From: JBFIHF01 sp964411125
Lineage (GTDB): Bacteria > Myxococcota_A > Bradymonadia > Bradymonadales > Bradymonadaceae
Assembly (NCBI GenBank): GCA_964411125.1
Contig: CAYPJU010000032.1
Span: forward strand, 1-63,930
DNA length: 63,930 bases
Direction: 5' to 3'
Part shown: positions 18,418 through 28,471 of the stretch, piece after piece
Numbering within the stretch: the stretch's first letter is position 1
Layout: the number at the start of each line of letters is the position of its first letter
Position numbers and translations under genes: made by a program
Notes under the pieces: generated by a model
What the model was told of the DNA's origin: nothing
What the model saw: the letters and a program-made list of their open reading frames with translations, nothing else
The model's database searches: none

Positions 18418-19649
18418 TGGGCCGAACAGGAAGACTCGCCACGGTCGTGCTGATCCCGCTCGGGATCATCGCGGCCGGTGGCTTTGCGGCGAAGACGATG
18501 ATCGACAGCCGGCCCGAACCGCAGAAGGTCGAGCGGCCCGAGCGCGGCGTCCTCGTGGAGACGAGCCGAGTGGAGCGAACGACCCAGCGCGTGGAGGTCG
18601 AGGCGAAGGGGACGGTCCGCGCGGCGCAGCGCCTCGTCGTCACGCCGCAGGTCTCCGGGCGCGTCACCTCCGTCCACGAGAAGCTGCAGCCCGGCGGGCT
18701 CATCGAAAAAGGCGAGGTCCTCTTTCGGATTCAGGGTGATGACTACCGGCTCGGCGTGGAACAGGCGAGGACGGCGGTCGATCAGGCCGAGGCGCAGCTC
18801 CGGATCGAGCGGGGGCAGCAGAACGTCGCCCGCAAAGAGTGGGAGCTCTTCAAGAATCAGGTCGGCGCCGACCAGGACCCGTCGCTCGCGCTGCGAGAGC
18901 CGCAGTTGAAGGTCGCCGAGGTGAACCTCGAGGCGGCGAAGGCGAGGCTCGAGCGGGCGAAGCTCGACCAGTCGCGCACGACGGTCCGCGCCCCCTTCAA
19001 CCTCCAGGTGGAGTCGGAGTCGCTCGAGATCGGGCAGCTCGTCGGCCCGAACTCGGTCGCGGCGACCGTCATCGGCACCGACGAGTTCTGGGTGCAGGTC
19101 TCGGTGCCGATGGATCGGCTCGACTTCATCCGCGTCCCGGGCGTCAACGCGCAAGAGGGGAGCGAGGTCGAGGTGGTCCAGAGGATCGGCGACAAGCAGG
19201 TCACGCGGAAAGGGAGCGTCGTTCGACTCCTCGGGGAGGTCGACCCCGTGGGCCGGATGGCACGGGTCCTCGTGGAGATCGACGATCCGCTCAACCTCGA
19301 ATCGGAACAGGGGACGCGCGGACTGCCGCTCCTCGTCGGCTCCTACGTGAGCGTCGTCTTCGGCGGGGCCCGCGAGATGTCGGTCGTCGAGATTCCGCGC
19401 ACGGCGCTGCACGAGGGGAACAAGGTATGGGTGTACGACGACGGCGAGCTCCGGGTCCGCGACGTTGAGCTGGCGTGGAGCCGCGACAAGACGGCGCTCG
19501 TCGCCACGGGCCTCGAGACGGGGGACGAGCTCGTGACGAGCCGGATCCCGACGCCGCTCGAAGGGATGAAGCTTCGGCGGGCCGAGAACCCCGACAACGT
19601 CGCCGTCGCGGCGGAGGCGGCCGTCGAAGAGGAGCCCCGCGATGAGTGA
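18414..19649 (+). CDS. RND efflux periplasmic adaptor (membrane fusion protein)
   Basis: A 411-residue adaptor bridging pump and outer-membrane channel. An N-terminal membrane anchor (LATVVLIPLGIIAAGGFAA) is followed by the lipoyl/barrel-sandwich motifs VTPQVSGRVTSVHEKLQPGG and TTVRAPFNLQVESESLEIGQ, which flank an alpha-helical hairpin, then beta-barrel and membrane-proximal domains. The start is the ATG at 18414, with GAGGGAGA about 5 nt upstream; the second ATG at 18417 is an alternative. It overlaps both neighbours, consistent with one polycistronic unit. The substrate range is unknown. Confidence 0.92.
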   Translation: MMGRTGRLATVVLIPLGIIAAGGFAAKTMIDSRPEPQKVERPERGVLVETSRVERTTQRVEVEAKGTVRAAQRLVVTPQVSGRVTSVHEKLQPGGLIEKGEVLFRIQGDDYRLGVEQARTAVDQAEAQLRIERGQQNVARKEWELFKNQVGADQDPSLALREPQLKVAEVNLEAAKARLERAKLDQSRTTVRAPFNLQVESESLEIGQLVGPNSVAATVIGTDEFWVQVSVPMDRLDFIRVPGVNAQEGSEVEVVQRIGDKQVTRKGSVVRLLGEVDPVGRMARVLVEIDDPLNLESEQGTRGLPLLVGSYVSVVFGGAREMSVVEIPRTALHEGNKVWVYDDGELRVRDVELAWSRDKTALVATGLETGDELVTSRIPTPLEGMKLRRAENPDNVAVAAEAAVEEEPRDE

Positions 19650-22600
19650 CGAGCGCGACGAAGCGGTCGAGGTCAAGGGGCCGCTGGCCTGGATGGCGGC
19701 GAACAGCGTCGCCGCGAACCTTTTGATGATCATGCTGTTGGTCGGCGGGCTCATCTCCTCGCAGTTCATCAAGCAGGAGGTCTTCCCCGAAGTTTCGCTC
19801 GACGTCATCACCGTGCAGGTCCCCTACCCGGGGGCGAGCCCCGCGGAGGTCGAAAAGGGGGTCATCCTCGCCGTGGAAGAGGCGGTGCGCGGGGTCGACG
19901 GTATCGAAGAGGTCAAGTCGACGGCGTCGGAGAGCATCGGCACGGTTTCGGTGGAAGTCTCGGACTCCGCCGAGCCGGAGACCGTGCTCAACGACGTGAA
20001 GAGCGCGGTCGACCGGATCACGTCGCTGCCGCAAGACTCCGAGCGCCCCGTCATCAGCCTCTCCGCGACGCGCCGAGGCGTCATTTCACTCGTTCTGCAC
20101 GGGGACGTCGAAGAGAAGGTGCTGCGCAACCTCGCCGAATCGGTTCGCGAAGATCTGCTCCTGCGCGACGACATCACGGTCGTCGAGATCGGCGGGGCGC
20201 GCGATCCCGAGATCAGCATCGAAGTCTCGCAAGACGAGCTGCGGCAGTACGGGCTCAGCCTCGAGCAGATCGCGCGCATCGTCTCGAGCGCCTCGATCGA
20301 GCTGCCGGGGGGCTCGGTGAAGACCGACTCCGGCGAGATACTCCTCCGGACGACCGAGCGCCGCGACGAGGGGAGCGGGTTCGCCAACATCATCGTGCTG
20401 AGTCGACCCGACGGCACGCAGGTGCGGCTCGGCGAGATCGCCGAAGTCATCGATGGTTTCGAGGACAGCGACATCGAGGCGCGCTTCGACGGCAACCGCG
20501 CGATGCGCGTCGACGTCTTCCGGGTCGGGGATCAGACGCCGATCGAGATCGCCGATGCGGTCAAGGCCTACATCGAGGACGACCTGCGTCCGCAGCTCCC
20601 CGAGGGGATCGGCGTGTCGGTATGGAACGATCAGTCCGAGATCTACCAGGACCGCATCAACCTGCTGCTCAAGAACGCGCGCATCGGGCTCCTCCTGGTT
20701 TTGCTCGCGCTGGGGCTCTTCCTCGAGCTGCGCCTGGCGTTCTGGGTGACGATGGGGATCACGATCAGCGTGGTCGGTTCGCTCATCGCGATGCCGATCA
20801 TCGACGTCTCGCTCAACATGATCTCGCTGTTCGCGTTCATCCTGATCCTCGGCATCGTGGTGGACGACGCCATCGTGATCGGTGAGGCGGTCTACTCGCA
20901 CAGAATGGAGGGGAAGGGAGGCCTACAGGCAGCGATCGACGGCGCGCGCGAGGTCGGCGGACCGGTCGTCTTCAGCGTTCTCACGACCGTCATCGCCTTC
21001 ACGCCGCTCTTCTTCGTCCCGGGCATCATGGGCAAGTTCTTCATCAACGTGCCGATGATCGTCGTCCCGATCCTGATCCTTTCGCTGATCGAATCGCTCT
21101 TCATCCTCCCGGCCCACCTCGCCCACAAGAAAGACCCGGCGAAGACGGGCGTGCTCGGCTGGGTGAATCGGCAGCAGCAGCGGTTCTCTGGAGGGCTCGA
21201 GACGTTCGTCGAGAAGGTCTACCAGCCGTTCGTTCGCCTCGTGGTGAAGTTTCGCTACATCACACTGGCGACGGGTGTGGCGCTCCTCCTCATCACCGTG
21301 GGTGGGGTCGGCGGTGGGTTCGTTCGCTTCATCTTCTTCCCCAAGATCGAAGGTGATCTCGTCACGGTCGGCGTTCAGATGCCCTACGGCTCGCCCGTGA
21401 GCGACACCAAGCGGGTGGCGAAGATGATCGAACGTGAGGGCAACGAGCTGATGGAGGAGCTCGGGGGTCGCGACGCGCTCGTCCGCGGCATGTATACGAC
21501 GCTCGGCCAATCCGCCGAGGCGGGGGGCCCGGTGGGCGGGTCGACGACCGGCAGCCACATCGGGTCGGTGCAGCTCTTCCTGGTTCCGGCCGGCGAGCGT
21601 GAGGTGCAGACGGCCGACATCGCCAGGCGGTGGCGCGAGCGCGTCGGCGAGGTGCCGGGGGTCGAGAAACTCTCGTTCAACTTCAACCTGGGACCGCCGT
21701 CGGGCGCGCCCGTGTCGGTGCAGCTCAGCCACCGCGATCCGCGCGTCCTCGAGACCGCTGCGGCGCGGCTCGCCGAGCACCTCGAGACGTACGACGGAAC
21801 GTTCGACATCGACGACGGTTACACGCCCGGCAAGGAGCAGCTCGACCTGGAGCTGAAGCCAGAGGCCCGCGCGCTGGGGGTCACCGAGACCGACCTCGCT
21901 CGGCAGGTGCGCTCCGCCTTTTTCGGTGCCGAAGCGTCTCGACAGCAGCGCGGTCGCGACGAGCTGCGCGTTTACGTGCGCCGGCCCGAAGACGAGCGCG
22001 CGAGTGAGTACGCCATCGAAGAGCTGATGGTGAGAACTCCGGAGGGGGGCGAAATCCTGCTGCGCGACGCTGCGGACATCGAGCGGGGCCGGAGCTACAC
22101 GTCGATCTCGCGCGAAGAAGGGAGGCGAATCCTCAACGTGACAGCCGACGTCGACGAGAAGGTGACGACCGGTCAGGAGATCATGGGAGCACTCGAGCGG
22201 AACTACCTCCCCAGGCTGCTCGCCGACTACCCCGGACTCGCCTACAGCGTCGCCGGAGAGCAACAGGAGCGCGTCGAATCGCTCGGAGCGCTCGGTCTCG
22301 GGTTCGTCTTCGCGTTGCTCGCGATGTTCGGCCTGCTAGCGGTGGCGTTCAAGAGTTACATCCAACCGATCATCGTGCTCGTCGCAATCCCGTTCGGCTT
22401 CGTCGGCGCGGTCGGTGGGCACGTGCTGATGGGCTACGAGCTGAGCTTCATGTCGATGATGGGTTTCGTCGCGCTGGCGGGGGTCGTCGTGAACGACTCG
22501 CTCGTGCTGATCGACGCGATCAATGCGCGACGAAGGGAAGGGGGACACGATGTCGAAGAAGCGGTGATCCTCGGGGGGATGCGCCGTTTCCGTCCGATCC

Positions 22601-22836
22601 TGCTGACGTCGATCACGACGTTCCTCGGTCTGGCGCCGATGATCTTCGAGACCTCGGTCCAGGCACGGTTCCTGATCCCGATGGCGCTCTCGCTCGGGTT
22701 CGGCATCCTGTTCGTGACCTACATCGCGCTCGTCTTCGTCCCCGCCTTCTACATGATGATCGAGGACGTCCGGAGCGCATTCGCACGGCTGGCAGCGTGG
22801 GTTCGGGGGCCCGAAGAACCCGAACCTGCGGAGTGA
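19642..22836 (+). CDS. RND-family efflux pump inner-membrane permease (AcrB/HAE1-like)
   Basis: A 1064-residue proton-driven pump of standard RND length with 12 predicted spans. Visible marks are the first span followed by FPEVSLDVITVQVPYPGAS, the TM4 proton-relay Asp pair in GIVVDDAIVIGEAVYSHRM, and the second-half equivalent VVVNDSLVLIDAINARRREG. The LTSITTFLGLAPMIFE segment is typical of the second repeat. It overlaps the adaptor gene by 8 bp. Together with its two partners it should expel hydrophobic toxicants or drugs, under the TetR regulator encoded upstream. The C-terminus ends in an acidic tail (RGPEEPEPAE). Confidence 0.95.
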   Translation: MSDERDEAVEVKGPLAWMAANSVAANLLMIMLLVGGLISSQFIKQEVFPEVSLDVITVQVPYPGASPAEVEKGVILAVEEAVRGVDGIEEVKSTASESIGTVSVEVSDSAEPETVLNDVKSAVDRITSLPQDSERPVISLSATRRGVISLVLHGDVEEKVLRNLAESVREDLLLRDDITVVEIGGARDPEISIEVSQDELRQYGLSLEQIARIVSSASIELPGGSVKTDSGEILLRTTERRDEGSGFANIIVLSRPDGTQVRLGEIAEVIDGFEDSDIEARFDGNRAMRVDVFRVGDQTPIEIADAVKAYIEDDLRPQLPEGIGVSVWNDQSEIYQDRINLLLKNARIGLLLVLLALGLFLELRLAFWVTMGITISVVGSLIAMPIIDVSLNMISLFAFILILGIVVDDAIVIGEAVYSHRMEGKGGLQAAIDGAREVGGPVVFSVLTTVIAFTPLFFVPGIMGKFFINVPMIVVPILILSLIESLFILPAHLAHKKDPAKTGVLGWVNRQQQRFSGGLETFVEKVYQPFVRLVVKFRYITLATGVALLLITVGGVGGGFVRFIFFPKIEGDLVTVGVQMPYGSPVSDTKRVAKMIEREGNELMEELGGRDALVRGMYTTLGQSAEAGGPVGGSTTGSHIGSVQLFLVPAGEREVQTADIARRWRERVGEVPGVEKLSFNFNLGPPSGAPVSVQLSHRDPRVLETAAARLAEHLETYDGTFDIDDGYTPGKEQLDLELKPEARALGVTETDLARQVRSAFFGAEASRQQRGRDELRVYVRRPEDERASEYAIEELMVRTPEGGEILLRDAADIERGRSYTSISREEGRRILNVTADVDEKVTTGQEIMGALERNYLPRLLADYPGLAYSVAGEQQERVESLGALGLGFVFALLAMFGLLAVAFKSYIQPIIVLVAIPFGFVGAVGGHVLMGYELSFMSMMGFVALAGVVVNDSLVLIDAINARRREGGHDVEEAVILGGMRRFRPILLTSITTFLGLAPMIFETSVQARFLIPMALSLGFGILFVTYIALVFVPAFYMMIEDVRSAFARLAAWVRGPEEPEPAE

Positions 22837-22931
22837 AATCGTCAGAACTTAATCGACACCAAGGCGCAATCTAAGTGCTCTGAGGGTCGTCTTCCGCGTA
22901 GGATACTCGTCGTCTCTCCTGGATTTCGTTC

Positions 22932-24107
22932 ATGGCAAACCCGACACCCACAGGCTTGCGGCTGCGCGAGCTACGCCGGTACGACGTGCTCGATACTCCG
23001 CCGGAGCCGGAGTTCGACGAGGTCACGCGTCTCATCGCCGAGATATGCGACGTGCCGATCGCGATGGTGAGCCTGGTGGCCGACGAATACCAGTTCATGA
23101 AGTCCCACCACGGGACCGACCTCGAACGCACCCCCATCGATTTCTCGTTCTGCCGGCACGCGATCGAGCACGACGAGATGATGATCGTCGACGACGTGCG
23201 GACCGACGCACGGTTCGAGACGAACCCGTTCGTCCAGGGCGAACCGCACGTCGCGTTCTATGCGGGGGCGGTGCTCAGAACTCCCGCAGGCGTTCCGATC
23301 GGGACCCTCTGTGTCTTCGACGACGAGCCCCGCGAGCTCGAGGAGTTTCAGATTCACACGCTCCGTGTCCTGGCCCGCCACGTCACCACGCTCCTGGAGC
23401 TTCGCCGGCGGATGCGCGAGGTCGACGAGGCCCTGGAGACGCGCAAGCGTCTGCTCGCGACCGTGTCGCACGACCTGCGCGGCCCGATCGGAAACGTCGC
23501 GATGACGGCTCAGCTTCTGAAGGCGGAAGGCTCCCAGGACCACGGCGCGAGGCTCGAGCGCTCCGCCGCGACGATGAAGCGGCTCGTCGACGACCTCCTC
23601 GACTTCGACCGCGCCGAGTCCGGTGACCTCGACATACGCCCCAGGCTCTTCGACGTCCGCGAGCTCCTCGAAACGACGAGGGCGAGCACTGAGCTTCGGG
23701 CGCAGGCGAGGGAGGTTCGGATCGTCGTTCAGGTGCCCGAATCTCCCCTCGAAGTGTGGGGTGACGACGGTCGGCTGGAACAGGTTCTCGACAACTTGGT
23801 CGGCAACGCAGTGCGTTACGCCCCGCCCGACAGTTCGATCGTCCTCTCCGCCGAGGCCACCGAGGAGAGCGTTCGCTTCGCTGTCGCCGACCAGGGGCCC
23901 GGGGTGGACTCCGAGCTCGCCCACAAGCTCTTCTTGCCGTACTGGCGGGGCCAGGAGTCCGAGGAAGGGATGGGACTCGGACTCTCGATCGCACGGCGTC
24001 TCGTGGAGGCGCACGACGGAGAAATCTGGCTCGACCCCCACGTCCGCGAGGGAGCCCGGTTCGTCTTCGAAGTCCCCCGTCGCCCGCCCCCTCGGCGGGA
24101 CTCCTGA
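22932..24107 (+). CDS. GAF-domain sensor histidine kinase
   Basis: A 391-residue soluble histidine kinase without membrane spans. Residues about 20-155 form a GAF domain of the type that begins RYDVLDTPPEPEFDEVTRL. A HisKA dimerisation helix follows with phospho-acceptor His180 in LLATVSHDLRGPIGN. The ATPase domain shows the N box (LEQVLDNLVGNAVRYAPP), G1 (DQGPGVD) and G2 (GMGLGLSIARRLVEAHDGEI). No response regulator is adjacent, so its partner is elsewhere. It starts 95 bp after the RND pump and could be read through or independent. Confidence 0.93.
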   Translation: MANPTPTGLRLRELRRYDVLDTPPEPEFDEVTRLIAEICDVPIAMVSLVADEYQFMKSHHGTDLERTPIDFSFCRHAIEHDEMMIVDDVRTDARFETNPFVQGEPHVAFYAGAVLRTPAGVPIGTLCVFDDEPRELEEFQIHTLRVLARHVTTLLELRRRMREVDEALETRKRLLATVSHDLRGPIGNVAMTAQLLKAEGSQDHGARLERSAATMKRLVDDLLDFDRAESGDLDIRPRLFDVRELLETTRASTELRAQAREVRIVVQVPESPLEVWGDDGRLEQVLDNLVGNAVRYAPPDSSIVLSAEATEESVRFAVADQGPGVDSELAHKLFLPYWRGQESEEGMGLGLSIARRLVEAHDGEIWLDPHVREGARFVFEVPRRPPPRRDS

Positions 24108-24224
24108 ACGGCGGGTCGCAGTTTTCACCGGTAACCTCTCGATTGGCGTCCCGACCTTCGCTACCGTGCTCACGAGAGCATGAGACGCGCCGATTTTCGG
24201 ACGAGCTCCGGGGAGCACGAGCAG

Positions 24225-27200
24225 ATGAGAGTATTGTGGCTGTGCGCAATCATTGCGCTGGTCGGTTGTAGAGGCTGTGGCGATCCTCCGGCGGAGGAGA
24301 CCGAACGAGAAGAAGAGGAGGAGAACAACGGGGTGATCGTCGAACCCGACGAATCCCCCGACCCCGTCTTCTCGCGTGAATGCCAGACGGCAGATTGTAG
24401 CTGTACGATCGGGGAGGCTGGTGGATTCTGTCGGACGCCGCACTGTGGTGTCACCGTGCAACCTGGCACGGTAGAGGCGGAGACCCTCTTCATCGTGAGC
24501 GAGAGGGATGCCGACGCGGCGATCGCCGAGGACGTCATCGGGGCACGAACTTGCCTCGTCGAACCGATCGACGCCGAAATCCTGAAGCCGTTCGAAGTCG
24601 CCCTCTACTACGATGAGGGGGAAGTCCCCGACGATTTCTTCGAAGAGGAGATCGTCGGCGCGTTCGTCGAGCCGAACTTCACGCTCGCGGACCGCGCGGT
24701 GCTCGAGCCGGAGCTCGATCGCGTGTCGATCGCGGCGACCGAGCGGATCTCCTACACCGCGTCGCTGTTGCCCGACTTCGTGATGCTCGATCAACAGCTC
24801 GGGCTCGACTCGTTCGAAGTGGAAGACGCCGCGACCTTCGTTCGCAACCTGTCGCGCTGGGAGTTCAGCGCGAGCTGGCACGACGGTACCCGCTTCTACG
24901 TCGGCAACGGACCGCGGGTGCTCGTGTGGAACGACGGGGTCCCCGACGACCCGACGACCCCGCCAGATCTGTTGCTCGGAGCGCCCGATCTCGCCACACG
25001 GCTCGACTACGCGTCGTCGTCGAACTTCAAGAGCGAAGTCCGCGCGGTGTGGTCGGACGGTGAGAAGCTCGCCGTCGCGGAAGGGCACCGTGTCTTGATC
25101 TGGAACCGGATTCCGACCGAGAGCTACACCCCCGCGGACCTCGTCCTGGGGCAAGACGATTTCACCTCCTACAAGGCAAACCGCGACGGCATGCCCGCCG
25201 CCGACACGATGGCCTCGCCGATGGCGATCGCGTCGGACGGGGAGCGCTTCGTCGTCGCCGAGCGGTCCAACAACCGCTACCTGGTCTGGAGCGAGTTTCC
25301 GAGCGTCAACGGCCAGCCGGCCGATCTCGTGATCGGGCAGCCCACCCTGCAGGAGAACCGGGCCAACGCGGGCGAGCTCGCGACGTACGACGCGTGGGGA
25401 GCCTACCTCGCCGGAAACAGGCTCGCGCTCGTGTCGCGCTTCGCCTGTGAGTGCTTCCAGGTCCTCGAACCGTTCCCCACCGAGTCGAACCCCGCGGTGA
25501 GCTGGACGGTCGGACATCCCTCCGTCCTCTCCCGGTTCGACGAGCAGACCTTCACCCAGGAGAGCTCCATCTCGGGCTTCGGCGACGACGGTGTCGCGCT
25601 GCAGAACGGGCACCGCGTGAGCATCTGGCGCGAGTTTCCGAAGGAGTCGGTCCCCGCCGACTTCACGCTCGGCAAGCCGGACGCGACGCGCGGAGGACAG
25701 CTCGGGCGCATCTCGGCGTCGAGCTTCGCGAGCTCGAGCCCGTTCGGGCACGTCGCCACCATCCCGGGAGGCTTCGTCGTGGGGGACGGCTACCGCCTGC
25801 TCGTCTGGAAAGAGCTGCCGACCCGGAGCTTCGAACCCGCGGATCTCGTGTTCGGCCAGCCAGGCTTCGCGACGAACGAAAAGGCGATCGACTTCCGCGG
25901 CGTGACGGCCGAGACGCTCGCCCAGCCGACGTCCGTCTCGTCGGCGGGCGACCTCACCGTCATCGCGGACCGCGCCAACAACCGCGTTCTGGTCCTCGAC
26001 GGCGAGCTCGCCGAGCCGAAGTCGGTTCGCGTGCTCGGCCAGGCCGACGGCCTCGGTTTCGGGCCCGATCGCTGGGGAGAAGCGGGGCGCGATACCCTCG
26101 ATACACCGACGAGCGTCTACACGGACGGGACGAAGATCTTCGTGGCCGACTCGGGGAACCATCGCGTCTTGATGTGGCGGTCCGTTCCTCAGCGTGACGG
26201 CGAGCCCGCGGACCTCGTCCTGGGGCAGGCGTCGGGCGAGGGGTCCGAGCCGAACCGCGGCGGCGAGGCGGGAGACGACACCCTCCACTATCCCGGTGGG
26301 ATCACCGTGAACGACGGTGCCATCTACGTCGCCGACACCTACAACCACCGTGTCTTGCGCTGGAACATCGTGCCGACCACCGATGGCTACCCTGCCCAGG
26401 AGATCCTCGGGCAGGACGACTTTGGTTCGACGGCCCCCAACCGGGGCGCCGGATGGTTCGCCCGCGGCGCCGACACGTTGGCCCGGCCGCTCGACGTGGA
26501 GGTCGACGGCAGCGACGTCTGGGTCTCCGACGCGCAGAACAACCGCGTGCTTCGGTTCCCCACTTTCGGGCCCGAGGCATCGGCCGACCTCGTCCTCGGG
26601 CAGGCGGATTTCGTCTCGGACGCCACACCTTCGGTGATTCCATCGGGCGTGAACATCGGGTTCCCCTACAGTGAAGGCAGCTTCGTGGCCACCGCCGACC
26701 GGCTCCGAAACCCGGCCGAGATTCGCCTCGACGGCGCCGGGCTCTGGGTCGCCGACCCCGGCAATCATCGCGTGCTCCGGTTCTCTGATTTCACGGATGG
26801 GGCTCCGGCGGATCTCGTGGTGGGACAACCCGATTTCCAGACCCGCGCATCGAACGAGGATTCCGTCACCGCCGGTTCGCTCAACGCGCCGGAAGGCCTC
26901 GCGTTCGACAAGGAGGGGCGCCTGCTCGTGGCCGACACCACCAACCACCGCCTCCTCCGGTTCGAGGATCCTCCGACGAGCTTGGCGGAGGCGTCGGCGA
27001 TCTTCGGTCAGAACGGCTTCGGACGGCGGGGCACGAACGGCTCTTCCCCCGCGATCACCACCCTCGACGGACCGGGCGGCCTCGCGTTCGTGGACGACAC
27101 CGTCTGGATCGCGGACCGGCGGAACCACCGCGTCGTCGCCTACCGCGAAGGGGAGAAGGTCTTCACCCTCGGTCAGTTCGACGCCGGCGGGAACCTCCCC

Positions 27201-28091
27201 AATGTCGGTCGCGACGAGCCGCAAGGGTGGACGCTCAACAACCCGGCCGCCGTCTGGACCGACGGGACGCGTCTCGTCGTCGCCGATCGCAACAACCACC
27301 GCGTCCTCGTCTGGAACGAGCTGCCGACCGTCGGTCAGGAGCCTGCCGACGTCATCATCGGGCAGCCCGACCGGACGTCCAACGCGCCAAACGGCGGTTT
27401 CCCCGCCCGCGCCCAGGCCGACACGCTCCTCGCGCCCGAAGGAGTCCACGTCGCTGGCGGCAAGCTCTACGTCGCCGACACCGGGAACAACCGGGTGCTC
27501 GTCTTCGACGAGTTCCCGACCTCGGATGGCTCGCCCGCGTCGCGCGTCATCTGCCAACCCGACACGACTTCGAACGCACCCAACCGCGGCGGCACGCCCC
27601 AGGCGGGAACGTGCGCGAACCCGACGGACATCCTCGTCAACGAAGACGCCATCTGGATCGCAGACGCCGGCAACCACCGCGTCCTCAGGTTCGCCGACAA
27701 CGTCGCGACGGGCGCGAACGCCCGACAGGTCCTCGGCCAGCCCGACTTCGAGTCGCGCGCCGCCCTCGAAGACGGAAACCTCGCGAGCGCCCGACGGCTC
27801 TCCAACCCCGTCCGCCTCGCCTTCGACGGCAGCAGCTTTTTCGTCGTCGACCGCGGCAACCACCGGGTCCTCATCTGGGACGGCGTCCCCTCCGCCGACT
27901 TCCAGCCCGCCGACCGACTCCTCGGCCAGGTCGACTTCCAAACCGCCGTCGTCACCCCCGACACCGAAGGCCTCGACTCCCCCTTCGGCATCGCCGTCCA
28001 ACCCCTCCCCCACCACTCCGCCCGCGTCTGGATCTCCGACTCCGGCAAAAACCGCGTCATCTCCTTCTCCCGCGTCGCTCGCCCGTTTTAG
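24225..28091 (+). CDS. Giant surface lipoprotein with about 16 NHL-like propeller repeats
   Basis: A 1288-residue exported protein of unknown function. The start at ATG 24225 gives a lipoprotein signal MRVLWLCAIIALVGCRGCGD with lipobox LVGC; the frame is open 15 codons upstream without a signal. A short acidic linker and Cys-rich segment (about 45-75) follow. The rest is built from repeats of about 65-75 residues that centre on 'VADxxNHRVLxW' and end 'PADLVLGQ'. I count about 16, with variants such as NHRVLRWNIVP, NNRVLVFDEFP and NHRLLRFEDP. Such repeats fold into multi-blade beta-propellers used for protein or glycan binding. The stop codon abuts the palindromic repeat region. Confidence 0.85.
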   Translation: MRVLWLCAIIALVGCRGCGDPPAEETEREEEEENNGVIVEPDESPDPVFSRECQTADCSCTIGEAGGFCRTPHCGVTVQPGTVEAETLFIVSERDADAAIAEDVIGARTCLVEPIDAEILKPFEVALYYDEGEVPDDFFEEEIVGAFVEPNFTLADRAVLEPELDRVSIAATERISYTASLLPDFVMLDQQLGLDSFEVEDAATFVRNLSRWEFSASWHDGTRFYVGNGPRVLVWNDGVPDDPTTPPDLLLGAPDLATRLDYASSSNFKSEVRAVWSDGEKLAVAEGHRVLIWNRIPTESYTPADLVLGQDDFTSYKANRDGMPAADTMASPMAIASDGERFVVAERSNNRYLVWSEFPSVNGQPADLVIGQPTLQENRANAGELATYDAWGAYLAGNRLALVSRFACECFQVLEPFPTESNPAVSWTVGHPSVLSRFDEQTFTQESSISGFGDDGVALQNGHRVSIWREFPKESVPADFTLGKPDATRGGQLGRISASSFASSSPFGHVATIPGGFVVGDGYRLLVWKELPTRSFEPADLVFGQPGFATNEKAIDFRGVTAETLAQPTSVSSAGDLTVIADRANNRVLVLDGELAEPKSVRVLGQADGLGFGPDRWGEAGRDTLDTPTSVYTDGTKIFVADSGNHRVLMWRSVPQRDGEPADLVLGQASGEGSEPNRGGEAGDDTLHYPGGITVNDGAIYVADTYNHRVLRWNIVPTTDGYPAQEILGQDDFGSTAPNRGAGWFARGADTLARPLDVEVDGSDVWVSDAQNNRVLRFPTFGPEASADLVLGQADFVSDATPSVIPSGVNIGFPYSEGSFVATADRLRNPAEIRLDGAGLWVADPGNHRVLRFSDFTDGAPADLVVGQPDFQTRASNEDSVTAGSLNAPEGLAFDKEGRLLVADTTNHRLLRFEDPPTSLAEASAIFGQNGFGRRGTNGSSPAITTLDGPGGLAFVDDTVWIADRRNHRVVAYREGEKVFTLGQFDAGGNLPNVGRDEPQGWTLNNPAAVWTDGTRLVVADRNNHRVLVWNELPTVGQEPADVIIGQPDRTSNAPNGGFPARAQADTLLAPEGVHVAGGKLYVADTGNNRVLVFDEFPTSDGSPASRVICQPDTTSNAPNRGGTPQAGTCANPTDILVNEDAIWIADAGNHRVLRFADNVATGANARQVLGQPDFESRAALEDGNLASARRLSNPVRLAFDGSSFFVVDRGNHRVLIWDGVPSADFQPADRLLGQVDFQTAVVTPDTEGLDSPFGIAVQPLPHHSARVWISDSGKNRVISFSRVARPF

Positions 28092-28115
28092 CGGAGCGGC
28101 CAGAGGCCGCTCCGC
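28091..28115 (+). terminator. Perfect hairpin at the end of the propeller gene (left outer arm of the repeat region)
   Basis: GCGGAGCGGCC - AGA - GGCCGCTCCGC is a perfect 11-bp stem with a 3-nt loop that begins on the last base of the TAG stop. No U-tract follows, so it may act as a processing or Rho-assisted terminator, or simply belong to the repeat element. Its counterpart is at 28563-28587. Confidence 0.45.
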
Positions 28116-28119
28116 GGGG

Positions 28120-28406
28120 GGACCGCGCTGCGCGCGGTGGTGGACCGGCCTTCGGCCGGTGTTGGACCGCGCTACGCGCGGTGGTGGACCGGCCTTCGGC
28201 CGGTGTTNNNNNNNNNNNNNNNNNNNNNNNNNNNNNNNNNNNNNNNNNNNNNNNNNNNNNNNNNNNNNNNNNNNNNNNNNNNNNNNNNNNNNNNNNNNNN
28301 NNNNNNNCGGCCGGTGTTGGACCGCGCTACGCGCGGTGGTGGACCGGCCTTCGGCCGGTGTTGGACCGCGCTACGCGCGGTGGTGGACCGGCCTTCGGCC
28401 GGTGTT
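28120..28406. repeat. 44-bp tandem palindromic repeat array, interrupted by the assembly gap
   Basis: The unit is 44 bp and contains two hairpins: ACCGCGCTACGCGCGGT and ACCGGCCTTCGGCCGGT. Copies lie at 28120-28163 (one substitution), 28164-28207, then the gap, a partial copy at 28308-28318, and full copies at 28319-28362 and 28363-28406. The copy number is unknown because the assembly collapses here. Open frames through it are an artefact of the repeat. Confidence 0.93.
28208..28307. other. Assembly gap (100 N)
   Basis: Exactly 100 N bases inside the 44-bp repeat array, which is the usual placeholder for a gap of unknown size. Confidence 0.99.
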
Positions 28407-28471
28407 CTTTGACCTCGCCGCTCTCGATTGAAACGCAAGCCTCGGGATACCTCGAACGTGGAGGACGAGAT

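Noticed and set aside
22971..28016. A 1681-codon open frame antisense to the histidine kinase and the propeller lipoprotein
   Set aside because: It is the codon-bias shadow of two convincing genes on the other strand in GC-rich DNA; its translation is Glu/Val/Arg/Asp-rich without recognisable domains and it spans an intergenic gap.
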